12,388 bases of DNA from Clostridia bacterium (GTDB lineage Bacteria > Bacillota_A > Clostridia > Christensenellales > Aristaeellaceae). The stretch is from NCBI GenBank assembly GCA_017397695.1, contig JAFQIF010000073.1, positions 1 through 12,388 of the forward strand, in the 5' to 3' direction. Made by a program: the position numbers and the translations under genes. Positions 1 to 6,911 of this stretch are shown piece by piece (positions within the stretch are counted from its first letter, which is position 1; the number at the start of each line of letters is the position of its first letter). The notes beneath the pieces are model-generated. The model did not search any database, was not told the DNA's origin, and saw nothing but the letters and a program-made list of their open reading frames with translations.

Positions 1-43
1 CCTGGGGACATTGTCCCCAGACCCCTTCTTCGCTTCGCGGCGG
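1..43 (-). repeat. Interspersed palindromic element, copy 1 (truncated by window edge)
   Basis: Read on the minus strand, this is the head CCGCCGCGAAGCGAAGAAGG plus a final G (positions 43 to 23). It is followed by the near-perfect palindrome CTGGGGACAATGTCCCCAG (20 to 2), with 9-base arms around one central base. The same head recurs at 6912 and 12251. The second hairpin seen in the other copies would lie left of position 1. Upstream of the head, a TTAAGG ten bases away is shared with copy 3, so the unit may be about 16 bases longer. The copy lies beyond the metA terminator. It resembles a REP- or MITE-like dispersed repeat, but no known family is recognised. Confidence 0.8.
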
Positions 44-84
44 TTTTAAGATTCCTTAATGAACTAAATATCCCGAATGTACAC

Positions 85-122
85 AAACACGGCTGTCAGC
101 ATATAGGCTGACAGCCGTGTTT
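85..122. terminator. Strong intrinsic-terminator-like hairpin after metA
   Basis: A perfect 16-base inverted repeat, AAACACGGCTGTCAGC (85-100) and its complement (107-122), encloses the six-base loop ATATAG. It begins about 20 bases past the metA stop, where the transporter-metA transcript should end. On the minus strand the 3' tract is only moderately T-rich (GTTTGTGT). On the plus strand it is followed by TATTTTTAA, which is better. It may therefore act in both directions and also stop transcription entering from the left edge. Confidence 0.8.
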
Positions 123-140
123 ATTTTTAAACTTTAATTG

Positions 141-1082
141 TCATCTGTCCAGCGTAAACTTTTCCTTGGCGATATCATCGATGATGTACGGCGTACGCTG
201 GTAGACGTAGTAATTGAGCCAATTGGTATAGATCAGATTCGCATGGCTTCGCCAGGTGACGCGCGGCAGCCTTTTGTCATCGTCATCGGGGAAGTAGTTC
301 CTCGGTACTTCGATCGGCAGACCGGCTTTCTTGTCGCGCTCGTATTCCAGCTTCAGCGTCTCAGCATCGTATTCGCTGTGACCGGTGATGAAGATCTGAC
401 GGCCTTTATCGGTTGCGATGGCATAGATGCCCGCTTCCTCGGAGGATGCCAGAATCTTGAGCTCGGGAACGCGTTCGATGTCCGCACGATCGATTGTCGT
501 ATGACGGGAATGAGGCACAAAGAACGTGTCGTCAAACCCGCGCAGCAGCATGGAGCTGCGGCGCTCAACCCTGTGCTCGAATACACCGAACAGCTTTTTG
601 TCCAGCGGCAGCTTTTTGACGCCGAAATGATAGTACAGACCAGCCTGCGCACCCCAGCAGATGTGGAACGTGCTGGTGACATGCGTCTTGGACCATTCCA
701 TGATTTCGCATAGCTCCGCCCAGTAATCCACCTGCTCAAAATCCATCTGCTCTACGGGCGCGCCGGTGATCACCATGCCGTCGAAATGCTGATGCCTGAC
801 ATCGTCAAAGGTCTTGTAAAAGGAGAGCATGTGTTCGCGCGAGGTGTTCTTACTCTCGCGGCTGCGCGTCATGATCAGTTCCAGCTCAATCTGCAGCGGT
901 GAATTGCCCAAAAGGCGTGCGAGCTGCGTTTCGGTCACGATCTTGGTTGGCATCAGATTGAGCAGCAGAATGCGCAGCGGACGGATATCCTGCGTAACGG
1001 CGCGGTGCTCAGTGATGGTGAAGATATTTTCGCTCTCCAGCGTAGCGCGTGCGGGCAGCGACTCGGGAATCTTGATGGGCAT
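141..1082 (-). CDS. metA: Homoserine O-acyltransferase MetA, probably acetyl-CoA specific
   Basis: MetA activates the hydroxyl of L-homoserine with an acyl-CoA, the committed step towards homocysteine and methionine in the cytosol. The 313-residue length is normal for the family. Visible catalytic elements are Cys142 in HICWGAQAG (acyl-enzyme nucleophile) and His235/Glu237 in GHSEYD. Residue 111 is Glu (TGAPVE). Known work on MetA enzymes links Glu111 to acetyl-CoA use and Gly111 (E. coli type) to succinyl-CoA use, so the product is probably O-acetylhomoserine even though databases often call such proteins succinyltransferases. The start is supported by GAGGTGA five bases upstream. The gene begins 33 bases after the ABC ATPase stop, on the same strand, and is probably co-transcribed with the transporter. 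A hairpin terminator follows. No SAM riboswitch or T-box is visible ahead of it. Confidence 0.96.
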   Translation of the reverse strand: MPIKIPESLPARATLESENIFTITEHRAVTQDIRPLRILLLNLMPTKIVTETQLARLLGNSPLQIELELIMTRSRESKNTSREHMLSFYKTFDDVRHQHFDGMVITGAPVEQMDFEQVDYWAELCEIMEWSKTHVTSTFHICWGAQAGLYYHFGVKKLPLDKKLFGVFEHRVERRSSMLLRGFDDTFFVPHSRHTTIDRADIERVPELKILASSEEAGIYAIATDKGRQIFITGHSEYDAETLKLEYERDKKAGLPIEVPRNYFPDDDDKRLPRVTWRSHANLIYTNWLNYYVYQRTPYIIDDIAKEKFTLDR

Positions 1083-1115
1083 GTTGTCACCTCATTGTGG
1101 ATTTGTGGATAAGCG

Positions 1116-1679
1116 TTATAGGCGAATGATCTGCATGCCGTCTGCGTCTGTTTCGTCGTGGGTGACCAGAATCAGCAGCTTGTCCTTTGCGGCCTCGCGT
1201 ACAAGCGAGCGCATCCTGGCATGCGTGGCGTCGTCCAGCGCGCGGAACGGTTCATCCATCAGCAGGATCTCTGCATCGTAGGCAAGTGCGCGCGCCAGCG
1301 AGGCGCGGCGTTTCATGCCGCCGGAGAGAGAAGCGGGATAGTTGTCCTCTTCGCCGCAGAGGCCGACCTGATTCAGCCAGAAACGTGCCTTTTCTTCGTC
1401 GGGGCAAGCCAGAGCGACGTTCTCCAGAATCGTTTTCCACGGGAGCAGCCGGTCTTCCTGAAAGCAGAAGGAGATGCGCGCGCCCTGCGTCAGTGAAATC
1501 CTGCCGGAGAGCGGGCGTTCCAGCCCGGCGATCAGGCGCAGCAGCGTCGTCTTGCCCCGGCCGGACGGGCCGAGGATCGCATATTGCCCCGGGGTTGAGA
1601 AGGAGAGCGACAAATCGGAAAAGATGGTTTTCTCTGCGAATGCCATGTGGATATGTTCAAAACAAATCGTATTACTCAT
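1116..1679 (-). CDS. ABC transporter ATP-binding protein, nitrate/sulfonate/taurine type
   Basis: This cytosolic ATPase should power the permease encoded just upstream. All nucleotide-binding motifs are present: Walker A GPSGRGKT (37-44), Q-loop Gln74, signature LSGGM (118-122), Walker B ILLMDEP (138-144) with catalytic Glu143, D-loop ALDD, and switch His174 in LVTHD. At 187 residues it is clearly shorter than the roughly 240-260 residues usual for SsuB/TauB relatives. It ends soon after the H-loop, so the C-terminal extension is missing. The stop is natural, with no sign of a frameshift. The ATG overlaps the permease stop by eight bases (ATGAGTAA), and GGAGGTG lies six bases upstream, which indicates translational coupling. 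The substrate cannot be read from an ATPase. Sulfonate, taurine or thiamine-precursor transport are family possibilities. Confidence 0.93.
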   Translation of the reverse strand: MSNTICFEHIHMAFAEKTIFSDLSLSFSTPGQYAILGPSGRGKTTLLRLIAGLERPLSGRISLTQGARISFCFQEDRLLPWKTILENVALACPDEEKARFWLNQVGLCGEEDNYPASLSGGMKRRASLARALAYDAEILLMDEPFRALDDATHARMRSLVREAAKDKLLILVTHDETDADGMQIIRL

Positions 1680-2454
1680 GGCGCACCTCCATGATCCGGT
1701 GTGCGGCCTTTTTCAGCAGCGCTTCCAGCAGAACGCTGAGCAGGACGACCGTCAGCGTCCATGCGAGCAGGCTGTCCGTTTCCAGATAGATCTTCGATTC
1801 GTAGATCCGGCTGCCAACAGCCAGCTTCGGCACGCCGATCACTTCCGCCGCGACGACGGCCTTCCAGCAAAGGCCGATTGCTGCCAGACAGCTTTGCACA
1901 AATGCAGGCAGTACGAACGGAACCACAACATGGATAAGCGTTTTCATCCTGCCGAAGCCGTACATTCGAGCCATCTCCAAGAGCTTGGGATCGATCGCGC
2001 GGATGGCCTGCACAAGCGCCGAATATACGACGGGCAGCGTCATCAGAAAGCCGGTAAGCACGGGGACGCGCGGGCTGGAGAGCCACACCAGTGCCAGCAC
2101 GATGAACGACGTGACCGGCGTGGCGCGGATCGCAGAGAGAAGCGGGGAAAGCAGCGCATCGGCGATGCGCGAGCGCACGCACAGGGCGCCCAGCAGCACT
2201 GCGCCGGCGATACCCAGTGCATACGCCAGCAGCGTGCGCAGGAGCGTTGCCGCCAGCGTCTGATAAAATGCGGCTGCAGGCAGCAGGCTCAGCAGCCTGG
2301 CGAGTACATCGACCGGCGCGGGCAGCAGCAGCGGCTGATCAATGAGCCGCGCGAGTATGCCCCACAGTGCGACGTAAAAAACCAAAACGCCCGCGCGCGA
2401 AAGCAGGACCTTCGCGCGTGGGCTCTTGTTTTCAGCGGACATAGTAGAAATCAT
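1672..2454 (-). CDS. ABC transporter permease, SsuC/TauC-like (BPD_transp_1 family)
   Basis: This is an integral inner-membrane subunit of 260 residues, normal for SsuC/TauC-type permeases. About six hydrophobic segments can be seen, around residues 20-38, 65-92, 113-126, 131-150, 175-205 and 228-247. The cytoplasmic EAA-type loop that docks onto the ATPase lies near residues 160-180 (EMARMYGFGRMKTLIHVVVP). The first ATG (2454) overlaps the end of the binding-protein gene by 23 bases. A second in-frame ATG at 2442 (MSAENKS) would shorten the overlap to 11 bases. Neither has a strong ribosome binding site, so the start is uncertain by four codons. The gene sits between the binding-protein and ATPase genes, overlapping both, as expected for one transport complex. 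Confidence 0.92.
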   Translation of the reverse strand: MISTMSAENKSPRAKVLLSRAGVLVFYVALWGILARLIDQPLLLPAPVDVLARLLSLLPAAAFYQTLAATLLRTLLAYALGIAGAVLLGALCVRSRIADALLSPLLSAIRATPVTSFIVLALVWLSSPRVPVLTGFLMTLPVVYSALVQAIRAIDPKLLEMARMYGFGRMKTLIHVVVPFVLPAFVQSCLAAIGLCWKAVVAAEVIGVPKLAVGSRIYESKIYLETDSLLAWTLTVVLLSVLLEALLKKAAHRIMEVRHE

Positions 2455-3385
2455 CGCCCGGCAGCGCGCCGCCGATGGAGGCGGGATTGGCGCTGAGCAG
2501 GAGATTGTACAGCGGCTCGATCTGGGTGCGCATCTGCTCGCCCTCGATGAACACGATGTGGCAGTTCGGGATCGCGCGGGTCGCGACGGCAGCCTTGGGC
2601 ATCACGCCGTGCTTCTCCACGAGCGCACCGGCAGCAGCAGCGTCGCCGTTCACCATGGCGACGGAGGCGCTGTAGGCGTCAAGGAACGCGGCGACCTTCT
2701 CCGAGTTCTGCTGCGCAAAGTCGCGGCGGACGATCACGCAGCCCATGGAGAGCACCATGTCGGTGCCGGCCTTGGCGGCAGCGCTTTCGAAGGCTTCGGT
2801 CACGTCGATCACCGTCTTCATCTGGTCGTTCTGCATCAGCACGCTGGTGACGTGCGGCTCGGGCAGCATGCCCAGCACGACCTTGCCCGCGGCCATCAGG
2901 GTTGCCAGCTCGCTGTGCTCGGCGACGAATTCGACCTCAACCTGGTCGGCAAGGCCGTTCTGCTCCAGAATGTAGCGCAGCGCATACTCCGGCACGGTTG
3001 CCTGGCCGGTGGCATAAAGCTTGCGGCCGGCGAGGTCGTCAAAGGAGTCGATGGACGGGTCATTGGAGACAACATGCAGTACGCCCAGCGTATTGAGCGC
3101 CATCAGCTGCACGTTGCCGTTGGTCTTCTTGTAGAGCGTGGCGGCAAGGTTGGTCGGGCAGGCGGCGATGTCTGCGCTGCCGGAAGCGATGGCCGCTACG
3201 ATCTCGTCGGCAGCGCCGGCGAGGGTGAAACTGTAGTCGTCCGGATGATTTTCCATCACGCCGACCATGCCGATGCCGGTCGGGCCCTTGAGGGCAAATA
3301 CGTTTACCTTCTCTTCGGCGAGGCCGCAGGCACAAAGCGCAAGCGCGAGCACCAGCGCCAGCGCAGAAAGAATGATCCTTTTCAT
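2432..3385 (-). CDS. ABC transporter substrate-binding lipoprotein, NMT1/TauA-like
   Basis: This is the extracytoplasmic solute receptor of the adjacent ABC transporter, 317 residues from the start chosen here. An upstream in-frame ATG at 3436 is rejected because it lies ahead of the likely promoter and lacks a ribosome binding site. The ATG at 3385 has AGGAGG correctly spaced and opens a signal sequence (MKRIILSALALVLALALCAC). The lipobox is imperfect: LCAC with Cys20, or LALC with Cys18, is the probable lipidation site. The mature part has the type-2 periplasmic-binding pattern of the NMT1/THI5 and SsuA/TauA group. This includes ASGSADIAACP near 67-77, a VVSNDP...DDLAGRKLYATG stretch near 105-127, and LPEPHVT near 174-180. 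The ligand is not determinable. The metA neighbour makes a sulfur compound such as an alkylsulfonate attractive, but this is inference. Confidence 0.9.
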   Translation of the reverse strand: MKRIILSALALVLALALCACGLAEEKVNVFALKGPTGIGMVGVMENHPDDYSFTLAGAADEIVAAIASGSADIAACPTNLAATLYKKTNGNVQLMALNTLGVLHVVSNDPSIDSFDDLAGRKLYATGQATVPEYALRYILEQNGLADQVEVEFVAEHSELATLMAAGKVVLGMLPEPHVTSVLMQNDQMKTVIDVTEAFESAAAKAGTDMVLSMGCVIVRRDFAQQNSEKVAAFLDAYSASVAMVNGDAAAAGALVEKHGVMPKAAVATRAIPNCHIVFIEGEQMRTQIEPLYNLLLSANPASIGGALPGDDFYYVR

Positions 3386-3426
3386 ATTTATTTCCTCCTT
3401 ATTCAGGGATGACTGGAATGGAGAAT

Positions 3427-3455
3427 AGTATACCATAATGCGTGCGGATTTACAA
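3427..3455 (-). promoter_or_regulatory. Sigma-A-like promoter of the ABC transporter-metA operon
   Basis: On the minus strand, -35 TTGTAA (3455-3450), a 17-base spacer and -10 TATACT (3432-3427) match the housekeeping consensus well. Transcription would start near 3420, giving a leader of about 35 bases to the ATG at 3385. That is too short for a riboswitch or T-box. The -35 lies inside the direct repeat at 3449-3465, so a regulator bound there should affect this promoter. Confidence 0.7.
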
Positions 3456-3465
3456 CTTTGTTACA
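3449..3465 (+). promoter_or_regulatory. Direct repeat TTTACA-N5-GTTACA, candidate response-regulator box
   Basis: Two hexamers, TTTACA (3449-3454) and GTTACA (3460-3465), repeat with an 11-base period. This is the arrangement bound by OmpR/PhoB-class winged-helix dimers, and it is close to the known Bacillus PhoP box (TT-A/T-ACA, N5, repeated). The box overlaps the -35 of the divergent transporter promoter and abuts the -35 of the response-regulator promoter. A similar pair occurs at 5331-5347. Binding by the regulator encoded next to it is inference. Confidence 0.45.
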
Positions 3466-3487
3466 GCCCACACACATGAAATATGAT
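3458..3487 (+). promoter_or_regulatory. Candidate promoter of the two-component operon
   Basis: TTGTTA (3458-3463) and TATGAT (3482-3487), separated by 18 bases, form a plausible sigma-A promoter. The start would be near 3494, leaving a leader of about 20 bases that holds GGGAGG at 3500-3505. The direct repeat at 3449-3465 would then be centred near -37, a position compatible with activation or autoregulation by an OmpR-class protein. Confidence 0.5.
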
Positions 3488-3512
3488 ATCATACAGACAG
3501 GGAGGGATGAAC

Positions 3513-4181
3513 ATGGCCGATATCATGATCGTGGAGGACGAGGCGTCGATCCGGCAGATCCTGGAACTGCATCTGTCGCTGGTCGGGCATCGTGTGCGCG
3601 AGGCGCAGGACGCCGCCGCCGCGCGGGAGATGATCGTGCAGAAAGCGCCCGATCTTGCCCTGCTGGATGTGATGCTCCCGGGCGAGGATGGCTTTTCGCT
3701 GGGCGCTTTTCTGATCGATATGGATGTGCCTGTGCTGTTTCTTACGGCAAAGACTACTGTGCATGACCGCGTGAAGGGCATTTCGATGGGCGCGCAGGAT
3801 TACATCCTCAAGCCTTTTGAACCCATGGAGCTGCTGGCGCGGGTGGAAAACATCCTGCGGCGCACAAAGCGCGAAGAATCGGGCTTTGTCTGCGGCGGGC
3901 TTGAGATCGATTTTTCCGCCCGGCGCGTGCGCCTTGACGGACAGGAGGTGCCGCTGACGACGCTGGAATACGACCTGCTGGCGATGCTCGCCCGGCGGCG
4001 CAATGTCGCGATGAGCCGGGAGGAGCTGCTTCACGGCGTATGGGGCTATGACTACATGGGTGAGACGCGCACAGTGGATGTGCATGTACAGCGCCTGCGC
4101 CGCAAGATCGGTATGCAGTACATCGAGACGGTGTATAAATACGGCTACCGGTTCAGCACGGAAACGGAGGGACAGGGATGA
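3513..4181 (+). CDS. OmpR/PhoB-family response regulator
   Basis: This cytosolic DNA-binding transcription factor of 222 residues is switched on by phosphorylation from the partner kinase. The receiver domain occupies about residues 1-115, with acidic residues Glu8-Asp9, phosphoacceptor Asp52 (LLDVMLPGEDG), Thr78 (LFLTA) and Lys100 (ILKPF). A winged-helix effector domain fills about 125-218, with the typical TTLEYDLL start, a recognition-helix region (TRTVDVHVQRLRRKI) and a closing VYKYGYRF hairpin. ATG at 3513 is preferred over ATG 3483 or 3507 because GGGAGG (3500-3505) is seven bases upstream and MADIMIVEDE is the canonical receiver beginning. The stop overlaps the kinase start as ATGA. 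The signal and regulon are unknown; candidate binding boxes lie at 3449-3465 and 5331-5347. Confidence 0.95.
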   Translation: MADIMIVEDEASIRQILELHLSLVGHRVREAQDAAAAREMIVQKAPDLALLDVMLPGEDGFSLGAFLIDMDVPVLFLTAKTTVHDRVKGISMGAQDYILKPFEPMELLARVENILRRTKREESGFVCGGLEIDFSARRVRLDGQEVPLTTLEYDLLAMLARRRNVAMSREELLHGVWGYDYMGETRTVDVHVQRLRRKIGMQYIETVYKYGYRFSTETEGQG

Positions 4182-5365
4182 GAAGACGAATTGCGCTGGC
4201 GATGACGGCGCTGGCGCTCCTGCTCTTTCCGCTGGGCGCGTTCATGATCGTCCATCAGGGGTTTGACCTGACGATGGAGCGCGAGCGCACGCGTGCCCTC
4301 TCTGAAGAGGCTGCCATAGCCCGTGCGGTGGCGCTGGAGATTGCCGATGGAACGCAGCAGACGCTGTTTGCCACTGCGTCTGGCGTGCAGCGTCGTTACG
4401 GCTCGCGGTCGCTGTCAGTGTCGCTTGTCTATCGCGGGGCGATGATGGCGGGCGCGGTGATGCCGCAGGCGAAGGGCATGGAGGAACTGCTTGAGACCGA
4501 AGGACGCGCAACGCTGCTGGACGGCGAGGCGCAGGCGCTGTATATCGCGCACAAGCTTTCGCCCGATCTCACGCTCCTGCTCGCCTCCGATGTCTCGACG
4601 GTGTATGACTTCCGGCGCGAGCTTGCTATATGGGCCGGCATGTTGAGCCTTTGCGGCGTGCTGCTTAGCGGCCTGCTGTCCGTTGTGGTATCGAGCTGGC
4701 TGGCGCGGCCATTTAAGCTGCTGGCAGCGCAGCGGCAGGAGCTCATCGACGCGCTGGCGCACGAGATGCGCACGCCGCTGACGGCGATTCTGGGCGGCGT
4801 TCGCCTGCTGGAGCGCGCAAGCCTCACACAGGACAACCGCGCGCGGCTGCTTTCGTCTATGGCGAAGGAGGCGCAAAGGCTGTCCGATATGGACGAGCGG
4901 CTTCTGCTGCTGACGCGTCTTGAGCATGATGCGCCGGAATTCACGATGTTTTCCTCGCGTGGGATGGCCGAAGAGGCGATATCTGTGTTTGAGGATGTCA
5001 CACTGTCGGGCACGGATGCGACGTTTACTGCAGAGCGGGAACTGACGATCCTGCTGCTGCGCAATCTGGTGGTCAACGGCAAGCGTGCGGGCGGCGATGC
5101 GCCGGTGCGCGTTGCGCTGCATGCGGATGGCTTTTCCGTATCAGACAGCGGATGCGGCATGACAAAGGAGCAGATGGCGCGTGCGTTTGAGCCGTTTTAT
5201 AAGGCGGATAAATCGCGCGCCCGTGCGCAGGGCGGCGCGGGCCTGGGCCTGACGCTCTGCCGCAGGATCGCCCAGCTCCACGGCGGACGGCTTGAGATTG
5301 AATCTGAGGTTGGAAAGGGAACAACGGTTTGTTACAGGTTTGATACAACTGCGCGAGGACTTTGA
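4178..5365 (+). CDS. Membrane sensor histidine kinase
   Basis: This 395-residue sensor kinase is the presumed partner of the response regulator it overlaps by ATGA. Transmembrane segment 1 is near residues 5-26 and segment 2 near 150-173, framing an external sensor region of about 120 residues that I do not recognise. The H-box is ALAHEMRTPL with phospho-acceptor His195. Only about 20 residues separate it from the second membrane segment, so there is no room for a HAMP domain. The ATPase domain shows an N-box near 293-304 (LLRNLVVNGKRAG, Asn296/Asn300), G1 DSGCGM (323-328), FEPFYK (337-342) and G2 GGAGLGL (352-358). The His-to-N-box distance is short, so this is a compact catalytic domain. 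The final codons contain the second TTACA-type direct repeat. The signal sensed is unknown. Confidence 0.94.
   Translation: MRRRIALAMTALALLLFPLGAFMIVHQGFDLTMERERTRALSEEAAIARAVALEIADGTQQTLFATASGVQRRYGSRSLSVSLVYRGAMMAGAVMPQAKGMEELLETEGRATLLDGEAQALYIAHKLSPDLTLLLASDVSTVYDFRRELAIWAGMLSLCGVLLSGLLSVVVSSWLARPFKLLAAQRQELIDALAHEMRTPLTAILGGVRLLERASLTQDNRARLLSSMAKEAQRLSDMDERLLLLTRLEHDAPEFTMFSSRGMAEEAISVFEDVTLSGTDATFTAERELTILLLRNLVVNGKRAGGDAPVRVALHADGFSVSDSGCGMTKEQMARAFEPFYKADKSRARAQGGAGLGLTLCRRIAQLHGGRLEIESEVGKGTTVCYRFDTTARGL
5331..5347 (+). promoter_or_regulatory. Second direct repeat GTTACA-N5-GATACA ahead of the exported-protein gene
   Basis: GTTACA (5331-5336) and GATACA (5342-5347) repeat with the same 11-base period as the box at 3449-3465. 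The ten-base string TTTGTTACAG is common to both regions. The site lies in the last codons of the kinase gene, 65 bases before the exported-protein ATG, in an AT-richer patch than the surrounding coding sequence. No convincing -10 is visible downstream (TAATCT at 5380 is weak). A shared 10-mer alone can arise by chance in 12 kb, so this is tentative. Confidence 0.3.
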
Positions 5366-5411
5366 AACGTTCTTTGCGCTAATCTATCCACAGAAAGGAG
5401 CTGAATCAATC

Positions 5412-6794
5412 ATGAAAAACAAGATTCTGTGGACGATTATTCTGATCATCTGTCTGCTGCTTCCGGCGGCTGCGCTGGCCGTGACGGAGGGCGCGGTAGA
5501 GGCTGCGCCGGGTGTGGAGATGGAAAGCATCGCGATCGTCGCGCCGGAGATTTCCTATCTGCCCGACGGCAGCTACTACGCGGGTTACGACGACTGGTTC
5601 CCGGCATGGGAGAATGCGCAGGAATGGGTGGAATCCAAGTTTGATGGAGAGTGCTATCACGATGTGGAGCAGCGTCCGCGCATGACGGCGGGAGAAAGCG
5701 CGCGCGCAAAGGCGCTGCTGGAAAAGGTTCGGGCGGGAGAGATTGCCTATCAGGGCGAGAGCATCCTCAATCAGATGGAGGATGTGATCGTCGGCGTGTA
5801 CGCGCTTGCTCCCGACGACTATGCCGGTGAGAAAGCCTTTGTGATTCTGCCCGGCCCGTGCATGACGGATGAGCAGATTCTGGCAGTGATCGACGCATAT
5901 CATCAGTTGGGGCTCGTGTTTGACCCCCATGCGCTGAATGAGCGCAACTGCGCCCGCGGCGGCGGAATTGAGACGAACCGCTTCCTGACGGAGGAGGAGG
6001 GCGAACGCTATCGCCTGCTGGCGCGCCTCATTGAGCACGGTCTGCTGGATATATCCTTCGCGGGCGAGGCGCAGGCTATTCAGCCTAAGCTAGACAGCCG
6101 CTATTTCTGTGGTCTGCCGGATTTTACCATCCGCCCGTACCGTGCGATGGCGGACGAAGAATTTGTGGCGATGCTGGTGGATCTGGGCTATCACGACATG
6201 ACGGGTGAGATTGACCATGACGAGATTGAAAAAGAGAGCCGCATGGTGGCCAATAGCCGGCTTGGCACATCGCTGTCCATGGAATTGGGCCATGTTTATC
6301 ACGAAGGCAGCTACGTGCTCTCGCTCTACGATCAAAATGGCAAGCGGGGATACGACTGGGACACGCCTGCCCGCAGAAGCTGTGGCGCGTATTTTACCTA
6401 TCACACGCCGGACGGCATTCTCGTCCATGTAAATACAGCGTTTGACTGGGAGACGAAAAAGCTCGTCGATGCGAGCGCGATGCACCACAGGGATGACACA
6501 TACGGCAATCTGTTTGACGAAATCGAACATGCACCTTCGCATGATGCCATCATGGAAGAGATCGCTATCGTGGAAAAAGAGTTGGGCCTTTCCGATCTGG
6601 CGTGGCATGTGCTCTACGAGGATGAAACCTGGACAAACTGGGGCGCATGTATCCCGGTGCGCGCGCAGGTGGCCGAAAGCGAGTGGATGACCGTGTATAT
6701 CGGCAAGGACGACGGCAAGGCGCATGGCTATGAACTGAGCGGCGGCATGCTGGTGGAGGATTTGAGCAGCGATGAACTGCCGGTGAACGGCTGA
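5412..6794 (+). CDS. Exported protein of unrecognised family, in the two-component operon
   Basis: The protein has 460 residues. The ATG at 5412 is chosen over the upstream in-frame ATG at 5292 because it opens a clear Sec signal peptide: KNK, a hydrophobic run, then AAALA with probable cleavage after residue 23. AGGAG lies 11 bases upstream. No lipobox or second membrane segment is seen, so secretion or loose surface attachment is likely. The mature part is acidic and aromatic-rich. Regions that look domain-like are a helical stretch at 90-120, a segment near 150-210 (MTDEQILAVIDAYHQLGLVF, then RNCARGGG and a helical TEEEGERYRLLARL) and a beta-rich C-terminal half with YTYHTPDG-like strands. 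Six cysteines occur after the signal peptide (81, 150, 180, 233, 324, 413). No catalytic motif is recognised. It follows the kinase by 46 bases, so it may be an accessory or output protein of that system. Confidence 0.85.
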   Translation: MKNKILWTIILIICLLLPAAALAVTEGAVEAAPGVEMESIAIVAPEISYLPDGSYYAGYDDWFPAWENAQEWVESKFDGECYHDVEQRPRMTAGESARAKALLEKVRAGEIAYQGESILNQMEDVIVGVYALAPDDYAGEKAFVILPGPCMTDEQILAVIDAYHQLGLVFDPHALNERNCARGGGIETNRFLTEEEGERYRLLARLIEHGLLDISFAGEAQAIQPKLDSRYFCGLPDFTIRPYRAMADEEFVAMLVDLGYHDMTGEIDHDEIEKESRMVANSRLGTSLSMELGHVYHEGSYVLSLYDQNGKRGYDWDTPARRSCGAYFTYHTPDGILVHVNTAFDWETKKLVDASAMHHRDDTYGNLFDEIEHAPSHDAIMEEIAIVEKELGLSDLAWHVLYEDETWTNWGACIPVRAQVAESEWMTVYIGKDDGKAHGYELSGGMLVEDLSSDELPVNG

Positions 6795-6860
6795 TTTGAT
6801 TGTTCGTCTTTGTTTGCAGAAACGAAGGAATACGAAGGATACAGACAAGGCGGATACCCA

Positions 6861-6892
6861 AAAGCGGCTTCCCGGTTTAGGGAAGCCGCTTT
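6861..6892. terminator. Intrinsic-terminator-like hairpin between converging operons
   Basis: AAAGCGGCTTCCC (6861-6873) and its exact complement (6880-6892) enclose the six-base loop GGTTTA. The hairpin follows the exported-protein stop by about 65 bases and is followed on the plus strand by AAGCTTATCTTTCTTTTA, a broken T-rich tail. Since the glucosidase gene converges on this spot from the right, the symmetric stem may end both transcripts. Confidence 0.75.
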
Positions 6893-6911
6893 AAGCTTAT
6901 CTTTCTTTTAT

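Noticed and set aside
1474..2496. 340-codon plus-strand frame opposite the ATPase and permease genes
   Set aside because: Low-complexity Arg/Gln/His-rich translation, typical of a shadow frame, crossing two real genes.
2426..3412. 328-codon open frame antisense to the substrate-binding protein gene
   Set aside because: It is His/Gly/Val-rich with no recognisable domain, and lies wholly opposite a well-supported lipoprotein gene with its own promoter and ribosome binding site.
3386..3436. Upstream extension of the substrate-binding protein to ATG 3436
   Set aside because: It would place the start upstream of the predicted transcription start near 3420 and put 17 unlike residues ahead of a normal lipoprotein signal. 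ATG 3385 has the AGGAGG.
3386..3512. SAM riboswitch or T-box leader for the metA operon
   Set aside because: The predicted leader is only about 35 bases and the whole gap 127 bases, with none of the conserved riboswitch or T-box sequences.
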